Source: Lachnospiraceae bacterium AC2031 (GTDB lineage Bacteria; Bacillota; Clostridia; Lachnospirales; Lachnospiraceae). From it: a stretch of DNA of 64,000 nt. A program made the position numbers and the translations under genes. The notes beneath the pieces were generated by a model, which was not told the DNA's origin, did not search any database, and saw only the letters and a program-made list of their open reading frames with translations. The stretch spans positions 2,456,001 through 2,520,000 of the forward strand of contig JIAB01000001.1 in assembly GCA_000687975.1 (NCBI GenBank), read 5' to 3'. Below are positions 17,154-25,407 of this stretch, one piece after another (position 1 is the stretch's first letter; the number at the start of each line of letters is the position of its first letter).

Positions 17154-17177
17154 AAAGGAGGGTATGGCAATACCATG
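17154..17177 (+). promoter_or_regulatory. Ribosome site with a hairpin between Shine-Dalgarno and start codon
   Basis: AAAGGAGG (17154-17162) stands 12 bases before the ATG at 17175, wider than ideal. The spacer holds a five-base-pair stem GGTAT/ATACC (17161-17165 with 17170-17174), ending at the base before the ATG. Folding would bring the site closer to the start, or occlude its last G residues. Confidence 0.45.
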
Positions 17178-18626
17178 AGAAGCTTTTACTTTACTGCAAA
17201 GAACGTCGGAAAAGATAGGTATCTTACCTATATTATGGGCGAGGGTACAGAACTTGACGAGGATGCTCTTGATTATTGCGAAGAAAATGAGATGCCACAG
17301 ATTGTGGAAATATTGTATGAAGAGGATGATGATTTTGATTACCTTACCTACGATATCACAGGTCTCATGACACTTGAGAAATTCACAGGAGAGGTAATAA
17401 ACAAAGAGGTTGTACTAAAGATGCTCAGAAACATTTCCCTTGGAATGATCAGCATCAAGGAATGTGCAATTCCGCTTTCCTACATTATCCTTAATAAAGG
17501 ATTTATGTATATTAATCCTGACACATTAAATATTCAGTTCCTTTATCTGCCAGTGGAAGGTGATGCTTCTGTTGCGGCAGAGTTTAAGGGCTTTGCAAGA
17601 CAGCTTGTAGCTGGAATGCGTTTTAACGTAGAAGAGGATCTTTCATATGTTGGTCAGCTTCTTACATATATCAACGGAGATAGCTTCAATCTTAGAGGAC
17701 TTATAGGTCTTACTGAAGCCCTGATGCAAGATTCAGGAATCAGCTTTGGAGAAACAGAAGATATCTCAACTGATGATGGATCTGAGGTGGTTGATAGCGT
17801 TGATCCAGCAGTTCTCGCAGCAGAAGAGAAGAAGGACATTATGAGTGAACTTCAGGAAGCAGCTGCTGAGGATCTTCCAGAAATCGGTGATGATGAGGAA
17901 GAAGAGGAAGAGGTTGAGGAAATGCCAGAGGAGATTGAACTTGAAGAAGTTCCAACACCAAAGGCTGAACCTGCTCCTGAACCAATACCTAATCCTGTAC
18001 CAACACCTGTTGTTGATGATGACGAAGAGGAAGAGGAAGTTATTCACGAGGACGGAACTGGAATCACAATAACAGAGCCTGTTAAGGTCAGCAAGGCAGC
18101 TATGCTGAGAGCGGCAGCTGAGGCGGCGGCTGAGCATGAGACTGAGGAAGAAGGAGATTCCAAGAAGGAAGCTGCAGAAACAAAGAATAAGAAAGATAAG
18201 AAGGCTAAGAATGAAGAAACTGCAGAAGCTGCAGAACCTAAGAAGGAAGGCGGTCTTCTTAGTAATATAACCCAGAAGGGTGCAGAGATAGTTGAAAACA
18301 CTATCCTTGGTAGTGAAGGTGCTTATGTTATCAATCCTTATCTTAAGAGAATCAACACAGATGAGATCATCATGATCAACAAGCCTGTATTCAAGATTGG
18401 TAAGGCTAGTAGAGGTGTTGATTTCCATGTAAGTGGTAACGGCGCAATAAGTCGTCAGCATGCTATCATTCTTCATAAGGGTGACAGTTATTATATAAAG
18501 GATAACAAGTCAACTAACAAAACTTATGTGGACGGACAGCAGGTTCCAACTGATGAAGAAGTACTTCTTAAGGATGGATCAACCATTACACTTGGTGATG
18601 AGGACTTCACATTTAAGTTAGGATAA
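17175..18626 (+). CDS. FHA-domain protein 1 with N-terminal DUF6382-like domain
   Basis: The 483-residue cytosolic protein has three parts. The N-terminal region (about 1-190) matches the domain found before FHA domains in many Lachnospiraceae proteins (DUF6382, from memory). A long acidic and Pro/Ala-rich linker follows (about 200-370). A C-terminal FHA domain begins with FKIGKASRG and continues with SRQHA and NSTNKTYVDG. FHA domains bind phosphothreonine. Here the usual first Arg is Lys and the NG loop is NK, so ligand affinity may differ from the textbook case. It opens a run that also encodes a second FHA protein, a PP2C phosphatase and a Ser/Thr kinase, so it is probably a reader of that kinase's products. 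Confidence 0.85.
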   Translation: MRSFYFTAKNVGKDRYLTYIMGEGTELDEDALDYCEENEMPQIVEILYEEDDDFDYLTYDITGLMTLEKFTGEVINKEVVLKMLRNISLGMISIKECAIPLSYIILNKGFMYINPDTLNIQFLYLPVEGDASVAAEFKGFARQLVAGMRFNVEEDLSYVGQLLTYINGDSFNLRGLIGLTEALMQDSGISFGETEDISTDDGSEVVDSVDPAVLAAEEKKDIMSELQEAAAEDLPEIGDDEEEEEEVEEMPEEIELEEVPTPKAEPAPEPIPNPVPTPVVDDDEEEEEVIHEDGTGITITEPVKVSKAAMLRAAAEAAAEHETEEEGDSKKEAAETKNKKDKKAKNEETAEAAEPKKEGGLLSNITQKGAEIVENTILGSEGAYVINPYLKRINTDEIIMINKPVFKIGKASRGVDFHVSGNGAISRQHAIILHKGDSYYIKDNKSTNKTYVDGQQVPTDEEVLLKDGSTITLGDEDFTFKLG

Positions 18627-18704
18627 TATTTCAGGGTAGTTCAGGACCATTTTTGGCTCTGGACTTCCTGTCGTTTTTAGGAAATATAGATTTTGGGGGT
18701 AAAA

Positions 18705-21365
18705 ATGGAGAAGAAGAACATTTATTTTGAGAACAACGGCGCAAGCATTGCCATGAGATATGACATGCTTCCTACAGATGAACTTGATGATGCAGCGCTT
18801 GAAAGACTGAAGACTAACATCCCAGATGGCATTGCCATGACTCAGTATTCAGAAGTTGATGCTAGAAGAATCTGCTATGCGTATATACCTTCATCAGTTC
18901 AGTTATCAGCATTTCTGAAGAAACAGCTTACAAAGGTTGAGGTTCTCACAATTCTGAAAAGCTTGATTACAAGCATGGACATTGGAAAGTACAGCATTCC
19001 AGTAAGCTATGTAGTAAAGGATCTAGACTTCGTTTATATCGAAGAACAGTCACTTAAGACATTCTCCTTTATGATCCCAATAAAAGGTCAGGTTATGGAA
19101 GTGTCAGAGATTCCTGACTTCCTAAGAACTGTCGTTTCATACATGAAGTTCAGTGATGAAGATACTGACAATTATGTGGCAAAGATTCTGACCTGTATTA
19201 ATTCCGAAAGATTTTCATTAAATGATATAAATGTTATGGTCAGCGAGATGATCCTCGAGGTTGGTGATGCTATGCAGCCAGAACAGCCTCAGGGTATGGC
19301 CAGAGTTGATAAGCTTGGTGTTATGAGAAACAGAGTCGTTCCTCCAACACCTCAGCCAGTTCAGCAGTTTGATCCAAACATGCAGGCACAGCAATTTGGC
19401 GGACAGCCACAGCAGCCATATATGGATCAGGGGCTGCAGCAGTACGGCGGACAGCCACAGCAACCATACATGGATCCTAGTCTGCAGGCACAGCAGTTTG
19501 GCGGACAGCCACAGCAGCCATACATGGATCCTAGTCTGCAGGCACAGCAGTTTGGTGGACAGCCACAGCAGCCATACATGGATCCTAGTCTGCAGGCACA
19601 GCAGTTTGGTGGACAGCCACAGCAGCCATACATGGATCCTAGTCTGCAGGCACAGCAGTTTGGTGGACAGCCACAGCAACCATACATGGATCCTAGTCTG
19701 CAGGCACAGCAGTTTGGCGGACAGCCACAGCAGCCATACATGGATCCAAACATGCAGGCGCAGCAGTATGAACAGCCACAGCCTCAGCAGTTTGATCCAT
19801 CGCAGCAGTTCGATCCAGCACAGTTATTTGATCAGCCACAGGCTGATGCACAGCAGCAGCCAGTGCAGGAACCTGTAAAGAGATTTGATCCAATGACAGG
19901 CCTTCCTATAGAAGAGCCAGTAGCACCAGAGATGCCGCAGGCGGTTGAAGAGCCAGTGGCACCGGAAATGCCGCAGGCGGTTGAAGAGCCAGTAGCGCCA
20001 GAGATGCCACAGGCAGCTGAAGAACCAGTTGCTCCTGAAGTTGCCGAACAGGTTCAGGATGCAGTGGAACAGGCTGAAAATGTTGAAGAGAAGATCGAAG
20101 ATAAGATAGAAGAAGCAGCGGGTACAGTTACAGAAAATGCTGAAAATGCAGCAGAAAACGTAGCTGAAAATGTAACTGAAAGTGTAGAGAATACTACAGA
20201 GTCAGTTGTTGAAAGTATAGAAGAAAATATTCCACAGGAGCCGGTAGCACCAGAGATGCCACAGACGGTTGAAGAGCCGGTAACTCCAGAAGTACCACAG
20301 GAACCAGTAGTTCCAGAGACTCCTGTAAAGAGATTTGATCCAATGACAGGTATGCCACTTACAGATGATGTGGTACAGCAGCCTGTTCAGGAGCCTGTAA
20401 AAAGATTTGACCCAATGACAGGCATGCCTCTTACAGATGATGTAGCACAGCAACCTGTTCAGGAACCTGTGAAGAGATTTGACCCAATGACAGGTATGCC
20501 TCTTGCGGATGTACCACAGGAGCCAGTAGCGCCACAGGAACCAATCTTCACAGATGGAATGTTTGCAAGTGGTCCAATGACACCACAAGAGCCAGTAGCT
20601 CCGCAGGAACCGGTAGCGCCACAAGGACCGATTTTTACAGATGGAATGTTCGCGAGTGGTCCGATGACGCCACAGGAGCCAGTAGCGCCACAGCAACCAG
20701 TTGCTCCAGAAGTACCACAGGAGTCAGTGGCGCCTGAGGTACCGGAAGCACCACAGGAATCTGTATTCCCAGATGATCTGTTCACGGATGAACTAAAGAA
20801 TCAGGCTGCTCCAGAAACACCACAGGAGCCGGTTGCACCAGAAGTACCACAGGAACCAGTACAGGAAGAGCCTAAACAGCCAGTACAGCCACCTCAGAGA
20901 CCTGATGGTGAGATGAATGATGAGATGTTCAATATCGACGATCTCATGAATATGGCACCTGAAGAAGAAGCTAAAAAAGCAGAAACACCTGCTCCAGAGG
21001 CACCAGCACAGGAAACACCTGCTCCAAAAGTTCCAGCGGTTGATGCTTCATTTGCAGATTTGATCAAACCACATTTCGTTAGAGAGAAAACTGGCGAAAA
21101 GATATACATTGATAAAGATGAATTTAAGATCGGAAAGTCAAGAATCCATAGCGACTATTCGATTGAGAAGAACACAGCAATAAGCCGTGTACATGTTATC
21201 GTTATTCGTAGAAATGGCGTTAACTATCTGAAGGATAATAACTCAACTAATGGAACCTATGTTGATGGCGAGAGACTTGAGCCAGGCAGAGAGGTTCTTC
21301 TGAAAAATGATATGAGGGTTAAATTCGGAGACGAAGACTTCACATTTTTATTAAGAGATGAGTAA
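18705..21365 (+). CDS. FHA-domain protein 2 with long Pro/Gln repeat linker
   Basis: The 886-residue protein is a paralogue of the preceding FHA protein. Its N-terminal domain (about 1-200) shares the same plan (AYIPSSVQLSAFLKK, SIPVSYVVKDLDFVYI). A linker of about 560 residues is made of repeats: five near-identical 18-residue units rich in Gln and Pro (19482-19751), EEPVAPEMPQA units, and four copies of a VKRFDPMTG(M/L)P motif. The C-terminal FHA domain has FKIGKSRIHSDY, ISRVH and NSTNGTYVDG, so the binding loop is canonical. The ATG at 18705 is preferred over TTG 18693 because the GGGGG ribosome site lies between them. It should be a cytosolic phosphothreonine reader or scaffold with a flexible arm. 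Confidence 0.85.
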   Translation: MEKKNIYFENNGASIAMRYDMLPTDELDDAALERLKTNIPDGIAMTQYSEVDARRICYAYIPSSVQLSAFLKKQLTKVEVLTILKSLITSMDIGKYSIPVSYVVKDLDFVYIEEQSLKTFSFMIPIKGQVMEVSEIPDFLRTVVSYMKFSDEDTDNYVAKILTCINSERFSLNDINVMVSEMILEVGDAMQPEQPQGMARVDKLGVMRNRVVPPTPQPVQQFDPNMQAQQFGGQPQQPYMDQGLQQYGGQPQQPYMDPSLQAQQFGGQPQQPYMDPSLQAQQFGGQPQQPYMDPSLQAQQFGGQPQQPYMDPSLQAQQFGGQPQQPYMDPSLQAQQFGGQPQQPYMDPNMQAQQYEQPQPQQFDPSQQFDPAQLFDQPQADAQQQPVQEPVKRFDPMTGLPIEEPVAPEMPQAVEEPVAPEMPQAVEEPVAPEMPQAAEEPVAPEVAEQVQDAVEQAENVEEKIEDKIEEAAGTVTENAENAAENVAENVTESVENTTESVVESIEENIPQEPVAPEMPQTVEEPVTPEVPQEPVVPETPVKRFDPMTGMPLTDDVVQQPVQEPVKRFDPMTGMPLTDDVAQQPVQEPVKRFDPMTGMPLADVPQEPVAPQEPIFTDGMFASGPMTPQEPVAPQEPVAPQGPIFTDGMFASGPMTPQEPVAPQQPVAPEVPQESVAPEVPEAPQESVFPDDLFTDELKNQAAPETPQEPVAPEVPQEPVQEEPKQPVQPPQRPDGEMNDEMFNIDDLMNMAPEEEAKKAETPAPEAPAQETPAPKVPAVDASFADLIKPHFVREKTGEKIYIDKDEFKIGKSRIHSDYSIEKNTAISRVHVIVIRRNGVNYLKDNNSTNGTYVDGERLEPGREVLLKNDMRVKFGDEDFTFLLRDE
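19482..19751 (+). repeat. Five 54-bp in-frame tandem repeats in FHA protein 2
   Basis: Five 54-bp units start at 19482, 19536, 19590, 19644 and 19698. They differ only at a GGC/GGT third base, one CAG/CAA and the last two codons of unit five. Each encodes 18 residues around LQAQQFGGQPQQPYMDPS. Two more diverged units precede at about 19380-19481. The near-identity shows recent slippage expansion. Confidence 0.95.
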
Positions 21366-21389
21366 ACTGAGAAGGGAAACATTGTAGTT

Positions 21390-22163
21390 ATGGAATATAC
21401 TGCTACTTATAATACCGATATAGGTATTAGAAAAAGCACAAACCAGGATTCGGTTGCAATAAGAATTATCGATACACCTGATGGGCAAGTTGCATTTGCG
21501 ATTGTCTGTGATGGAATGGGAGGACTGGCAAAGGGGGAGCTGGCTTCCAAGGAGGTTATAACATCATTTTGCAGGTGGTTCGATGAAGAGTTTACATCGC
21601 AGGTAGTGGAACAGAGCTTTACAGCGCTCAGACTAAGGGATGATTGGAACAGCATCATTCAGACTGAAAACAGACTTTTAGGTATTTATGGATCAGATAA
21701 CAACATAATGCTTGGAACTACAGTTTCGGCGATATTGATGTATAGAGATGAGTTCTACATCGTCCATGTAGGAGATAGCCGTGTATATGAGCTTCACGAC
21801 AACAAGGTTCGTATCCTTACAAAGGATCAGACATTTGTTGCGAGAGAAGTGGCGGCAGGCAGAATGACTCCTGATGAGGCTAAGGTCGATCCAAGACGAA
21901 GCGTACTTCTTCAGTGCGTTGGCGCATCAGCGAAGGTAACTCCTGATTTTCTAAAAGGTAAGGTTCAGAAAAATGCAGTCTACTTTGTCTGCTCCGATGG
22001 TTTCAGACATCAGATTTCCGACCAGGAGATTATGGAGAAACTTGGACCGAACAATGTCAACAGCATGGAAGAGTTTAAGTATGGATGTGTATACCTTACA
22101 GAGCTCGATAAGAACCGTAAAGAATCAGATAACATAACAGTTGCAGCTATAAAGACAAAATAA
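21390..22163 (+). CDS. PP2C-type Ser/Thr protein phosphatase
   Basis: This 257-residue cytosolic phosphatase removes phosphate from Ser/Thr residues with two metal ions. PP2C motifs are present in order: RKSTNQDS near the N-terminus, VCDGMGGLAKGELAS with the metal-binding DG, GTTVSAILM, VHVGDSRVYEL, and VCSDGFRHQIS plus ESDNITVAAIK at the C-terminus. It starts 24 bases after the FHA protein 2 gene and ends 13 bases before the kinase gene, the common prpC-prkC order of Firmicutes. It is the probable eraser for the kinase that follows. The AAGGGA site upstream of the ATG supports the start. Confidence 0.93.
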   Translation: MEYTATYNTDIGIRKSTNQDSVAIRIIDTPDGQVAFAIVCDGMGGLAKGELASKEVITSFCRWFDEEFTSQVVEQSFTALRLRDDWNSIIQTENRLLGIYGSDNNIMLGTTVSAILMYRDEFYIVHVGDSRVYELHDNKVRILTKDQTFVAREVAAGRMTPDEAKVDPRRSVLLQCVGASAKVTPDFLKGKVQKNAVYFVCSDGFRHQISDQEIMEKLGPNNVNSMEEFKYGCVYLTELDKNRKESDNITVAAIKTK

Positions 22164-22176
22164 TGGGGTTTAGGAA

Positions 22177-24336
22177 ATGTTAAAAGAAGGCACAGTCTTA
22201 GATGAAAAATATGAGATCCTGAGACGAATCGGCGAAGGCGGTATGTCTACTGTATATCTTGCGCGTAATAACCGCATGAACATGCAGCTTGCCGTAAAGG
22301 AGATCAAAAATGATGGCTCAAAGAGTACAGAGATACTTCTGAAGGGTCTTGAACGAGAGGCTAACATTCTTAAGGACGTGGATCACCCAGTTATCCCTCG
22401 TATCATAGATATTGTAAAGCATGGCTCGACAATCTGCGTAGTAATGGACTTCGTAGAAGGTGAGAACCTGGCTGATAAACTGAAGGAAGTTGGAAGCTTC
22501 TCTCAGGATCAGGTTATTGAATGGGGTCTCGAGCTCGCGTCTGCTCTTGATTATCTACATTCTATGAATCCACCTATAATATACCGTGATATGAAGCCAT
22601 CCAACGTTATGCTTAAGCCTGACGGTGGAGTTAAGCTTATCGACTTCGGTACAGCAAAGACTTATGATATCGAGAACAATGCTGATACAACAGCTCTCGG
22701 TACCAGAGGATATGCAGCACCGGAGCAGTTTGGTGATGCTCAGGGTCGTGGTATCTACAAGACAGATGCACGTACCGATATCTACAATCTGGGTGCTACA
22801 CTCTATCATATCGTTACAGGTAAAAATCCTCAGGAACCACCTTATGAGATGGTGCCTATTAGACAGGTTAACCCAATGCTTTCAACTGGTCTTGAACAGA
22901 TCATTTTGAAGTGTACAAAGGCTAACCCAAATGAAAGATATCAGTCCTGTTCAGAGCTTATCTATGCTCTGGAGCATTATACAGAGCTGGATGAGAGCTA
23001 CATTGCAGAGCATAAGCGTAAGCTTACTATGTTCACAGCGTCCGTAGGTCTTACAGTTGTCTGTGCAGTCCTTGCTCTCGTAGGTAATGCGGGCAGGAAC
23101 AAGATAAATGCTGAAAATTACGCTGCTTACATCGAGCAGGGTAATGATTTCAAGACAGAAGGTCTCTATTCACAGGCTGCTTCAAAGTACAGAGAGGCAT
23201 TCGAGTTAAATGGAGAAGATGCGGAAGCATATACTAAGTACATTGATACATACATCGACGAGAATAACGACATTGATAGTTCTGATGACATGGTTCTTGA
23301 AGATGGACTTAACGTAGTCGCAAACCGTATCAAGAATGGATATTCAAAGGTTGACCAGAACGGTGAAGTTCTTTATAAGATGGGTCTCACATACTTTAAC
23401 GAAGTTGGCGATTATAATGCAGCAGCTAAGTACTTCGGTATGGTTGACGCAAAGGATGAAGATTACGGCGAACTTGCAGATTACTATGGAAGCATCGCGC
23501 TTATCCTTTCAAGCACCAACGTTAATGTTAACGAGCTGATTGACAAGGTAAATGGCTTCGCGTCCTATAATTCTACGAGCCTTACAAATGACAATAGACA
23601 GAAGTTCGAAAACTATCAGACGGTAGGAAAGATTTATGTTACATATTTAAGTGTACCTGGAGTTCCAGAACAGGCTGAGTCGATAATGAGTACAGCAGTT
23701 AAGGATCTTGAGAGTTACACAGGCGAGGATGCAGCGGATTTCTTCTATAATTATAATAATAACCTTGCAGAAATCTACTACACACTTGCGATTAATAAGG
23801 AAGAAATAGATGAGGCTGATTATAAGCTGGCGCTTAACTACTATCAGGAAGTTATAGACCAGATACAGGGTAAAGTAAATGTATCAGATACATCAGACAG
23901 TGCTTCTGTAAAGGCTTACGTTCAGTCTTATATCAATAACATGTGTCGTATGGCTGACATTTACGGAAAGCTTGGCGACCATGACAATGCAGTAGCTACT
24001 TACAAGGCTGCTGAGGATGCTCTTGGAGCAGGAAATTCAAATGCGGTTAAGGTATATTCAGAACACCTGAATTACTTATATACTTATTTTGAAGCAACTC
24101 AGCAGGATCCTGGCAAATGGACTGGCGTTCAGAAGTCAGAAATACTTGAAGTATATGAAGCTGGAAATAAACTTGACGGAATCAGCAGTAATCCTAACTG
24201 GATCAAGCGTTCCTCAACTATGGAAGGTCTTAGCGACGGTTCTATTGAGAAAAAGGAAGAAACTCCTACAGAATCTTCTTCAGAAGAAACCTCAGAAGAT
24301 ACTAGCGAAGACAATACAGATAATGGGGAGGAGTAA
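22177..24336 (+). CDS. Membrane Ser/Thr protein kinase with C-terminal TPR-like outer domain
   Basis: The 719-residue protein has a cytosolic kinase domain (about 1-275), one transmembrane helix (about 284-306) and a large C-terminal region on the outer side. Kinase motifs are complete: the glycine loop RIGEGGMSTVY, AVKEI with the ATP lysine, YRDMKPSNVML (YRD instead of HRD), LIDFGTAK and GYAAPEQFG. The outer region has TPR-like helix pairs (for example YIEQGNDFKTEGLYSQAASK and KYFGMVDAKDED) and no PASTA repeats, so it does not look like a muropeptide sensor of the PrkC type. The C-terminal 30 residues are Glu/Ser/Thr-rich. It forms one unit with the phosphatase, two FHA proteins and the T-x-x-L protein downstream, which begins three bases after its stop. 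Confidence 0.92.
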   Translation: MLKEGTVLDEKYEILRRIGEGGMSTVYLARNNRMNMQLAVKEIKNDGSKSTEILLKGLEREANILKDVDHPVIPRIIDIVKHGSTICVVMDFVEGENLADKLKEVGSFSQDQVIEWGLELASALDYLHSMNPPIIYRDMKPSNVMLKPDGGVKLIDFGTAKTYDIENNADTTALGTRGYAAPEQFGDAQGRGIYKTDARTDIYNLGATLYHIVTGKNPQEPPYEMVPIRQVNPMLSTGLEQIILKCTKANPNERYQSCSELIYALEHYTELDESYIAEHKRKLTMFTASVGLTVVCAVLALVGNAGRNKINAENYAAYIEQGNDFKTEGLYSQAASKYREAFELNGEDAEAYTKYIDTYIDENNDIDSSDDMVLEDGLNVVANRIKNGYSKVDQNGEVLYKMGLTYFNEVGDYNAAAKYFGMVDAKDEDYGELADYYGSIALILSSTNVNVNELIDKVNGFASYNSTSLTNDNRQKFENYQTVGKIYVTYLSVPGVPEQAESIMSTAVKDLESYTGEDAADFFYNYNNNLAEIYYTLAINKEEIDEADYKLALNYYQEVIDQIQGKVNVSDTSDSASVKAYVQSYINNMCRMADIYGKLGDHDNAVATYKAAEDALGAGNSNAVKVYSEHLNYLYTYFEATQQDPGKWTGVQKSEILEVYEAGNKLDGISSNPNWIKRSSTMEGLSDGSIEKKEETPTESSSEETSEDTSEDNTDNGEE

Positions 24337-24339
24337 GCT

Positions 24340-25368
24340 ATGGGATTATATAATGCATTATTTTTTGGAGGCTTAGTCCTTGCAATAATCTTCCTGATTT
24401 TATCAGTGATACTCTTCTTTGTACTAGATGTTCCAAAGGCATTTGGCGTTGTAACTGGTAAGACTCAGCGAAAAGCTATAGAAGAGATAAGATCTGGAGG
24501 CGCTGCTTCCTCGACTAAGTCAAAGAGAAACAGATTGAACCTTGGAAATATCCAGGCAAGAGATGTAGATGTGTCATCCAGAACTTCAGGACTTCTTAGA
24601 AAAGATAAAACTTCTGGAATCCTTGGAAAAGAAAGAACATCTGGACTTCTTTCAAGAAAGAAGAAATTCGAAGACGTATCAGGTTCTCTGGAAAAAGAGA
24701 GACTTGAGAAGGAAAGACTGGAGAAAGAAAAACAGCGCATGAATGATGCGGCTGCAGAAGTTGCCAGAAAGGCAGCTGAGGATGCAAAGGCTACCTCTGC
24801 TAGAGATAAGAAGAAAGCAGTTAGTGCTTTGGAAGAGGAAGATACAGAAATCCTCACATATCAGGAAATGAAAAATAAGGACGGCAGTGAAGATACTACA
24901 TCAGTTCTTGAAATGGAACAAGCCACAGACATACTTATGGCAGGCGAAGAAATGTATGACGAAGAAGGCGATGCTGAAACTGACGTACTTACCGGTGAAC
25001 TGAAAGCTCGACTCAATGAAGAGTATGATGCTGAAGAAACCGATCTACTCAGAGTTAACACCAAGGTTGATGAAGATGACGGAGATGCAACCGCACTTCT
25101 CAGACATATACCTGATGAAGAACTCTATGATGATGACCTCGATGAGGAATACAATCCTGAGGTTGACAAGACCGACGTACTTACAGTGGACGAAGCCGGT
25201 CTTACGAGTGACGATATATACGGAACCTACAACCCAGAGATGACAGCGGTACTGAGAAGTGACATGGCACCCGGTGAGCATTCAGTACGAAGCAGTAAGG
25301 GCGAAAACCTTCCTGGCATAACTGTCATCTACAGTGAGACAATAGTTCACACTGAAGAGAGTTTATAA
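24340..25368 (+). CDS. Membrane-anchored protein with eight acidic T-x-x-L motifs (candidate FHA ligand)
   Basis: I do not recognise a family. The 342-residue protein has one N-terminal transmembrane helix (about 8-30), then KTQRK, which places the rest in the cytosol. Three TSG(L/I)L motifs in basic surroundings begin at Thr82, Thr91 and Thr100. A charged coiled-coil-like stretch rich in LEKER covers about 110-165. An acidic tail then carries T-x-(V/I/L)-L eight times, at Thr169, 187, 196, 214, 234, 251, 278 and 302, each preceded within a few residues by Asp or Glu. FHA domains read phosphothreonine with preference set by the +3 residue, which is Leu in all eight. With a kinase three bases upstream and two FHA genes in the operon, a multiply phosphorylated scaffold is the natural inference. 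GGGGAGG supports the ATG. Confidence 0.75.
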   Translation: MGLYNALFFGGLVLAIIFLILSVILFFVLDVPKAFGVVTGKTQRKAIEEIRSGGAASSTKSKRNRLNLGNIQARDVDVSSRTSGLLRKDKTSGILGKERTSGLLSRKKKFEDVSGSLEKERLEKERLEKEKQRMNDAAAEVARKAAEDAKATSARDKKKAVSALEEEDTEILTYQEMKNKDGSEDTTSVLEMEQATDILMAGEEMYDEEGDAETDVLTGELKARLNEEYDAEETDLLRVNTKVDEDDGDATALLRHIPDEELYDDDLDEEYNPEVDKTDVLTVDEAGLTSDDIYGTYNPEMTAVLRSDMAPGEHSVRSSKGENLPGITVIYSETIVHTEESL

Positions 25369-25407
25369 TTCTATAACTCATACTTTGAAATAAGAAAGGA
25401 TGAAAAT

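Noticed and set aside
17766-18476. 236-codon minus-strand frame opposite FHA protein 1
   Set aside because: It is the antisense of an acidic linker and FHA domain; the Leu/Phe-rich product is an artefact of Glu/Lys codons.
19482-19751. Regular 54-bp repeats as a possible CRISPR array
   Set aside because: The units are contiguous without spacers, in frame, and encode an 18-residue Pro/Gln repeat within an FHA protein.
19218-20785. Long minus-strand open frames rich in Cys, Gly or Trp opposite the FHA repeat region
   Set aside because: They are antisense reflections of the plus-strand repeats, with no ribosome sites or start signals.
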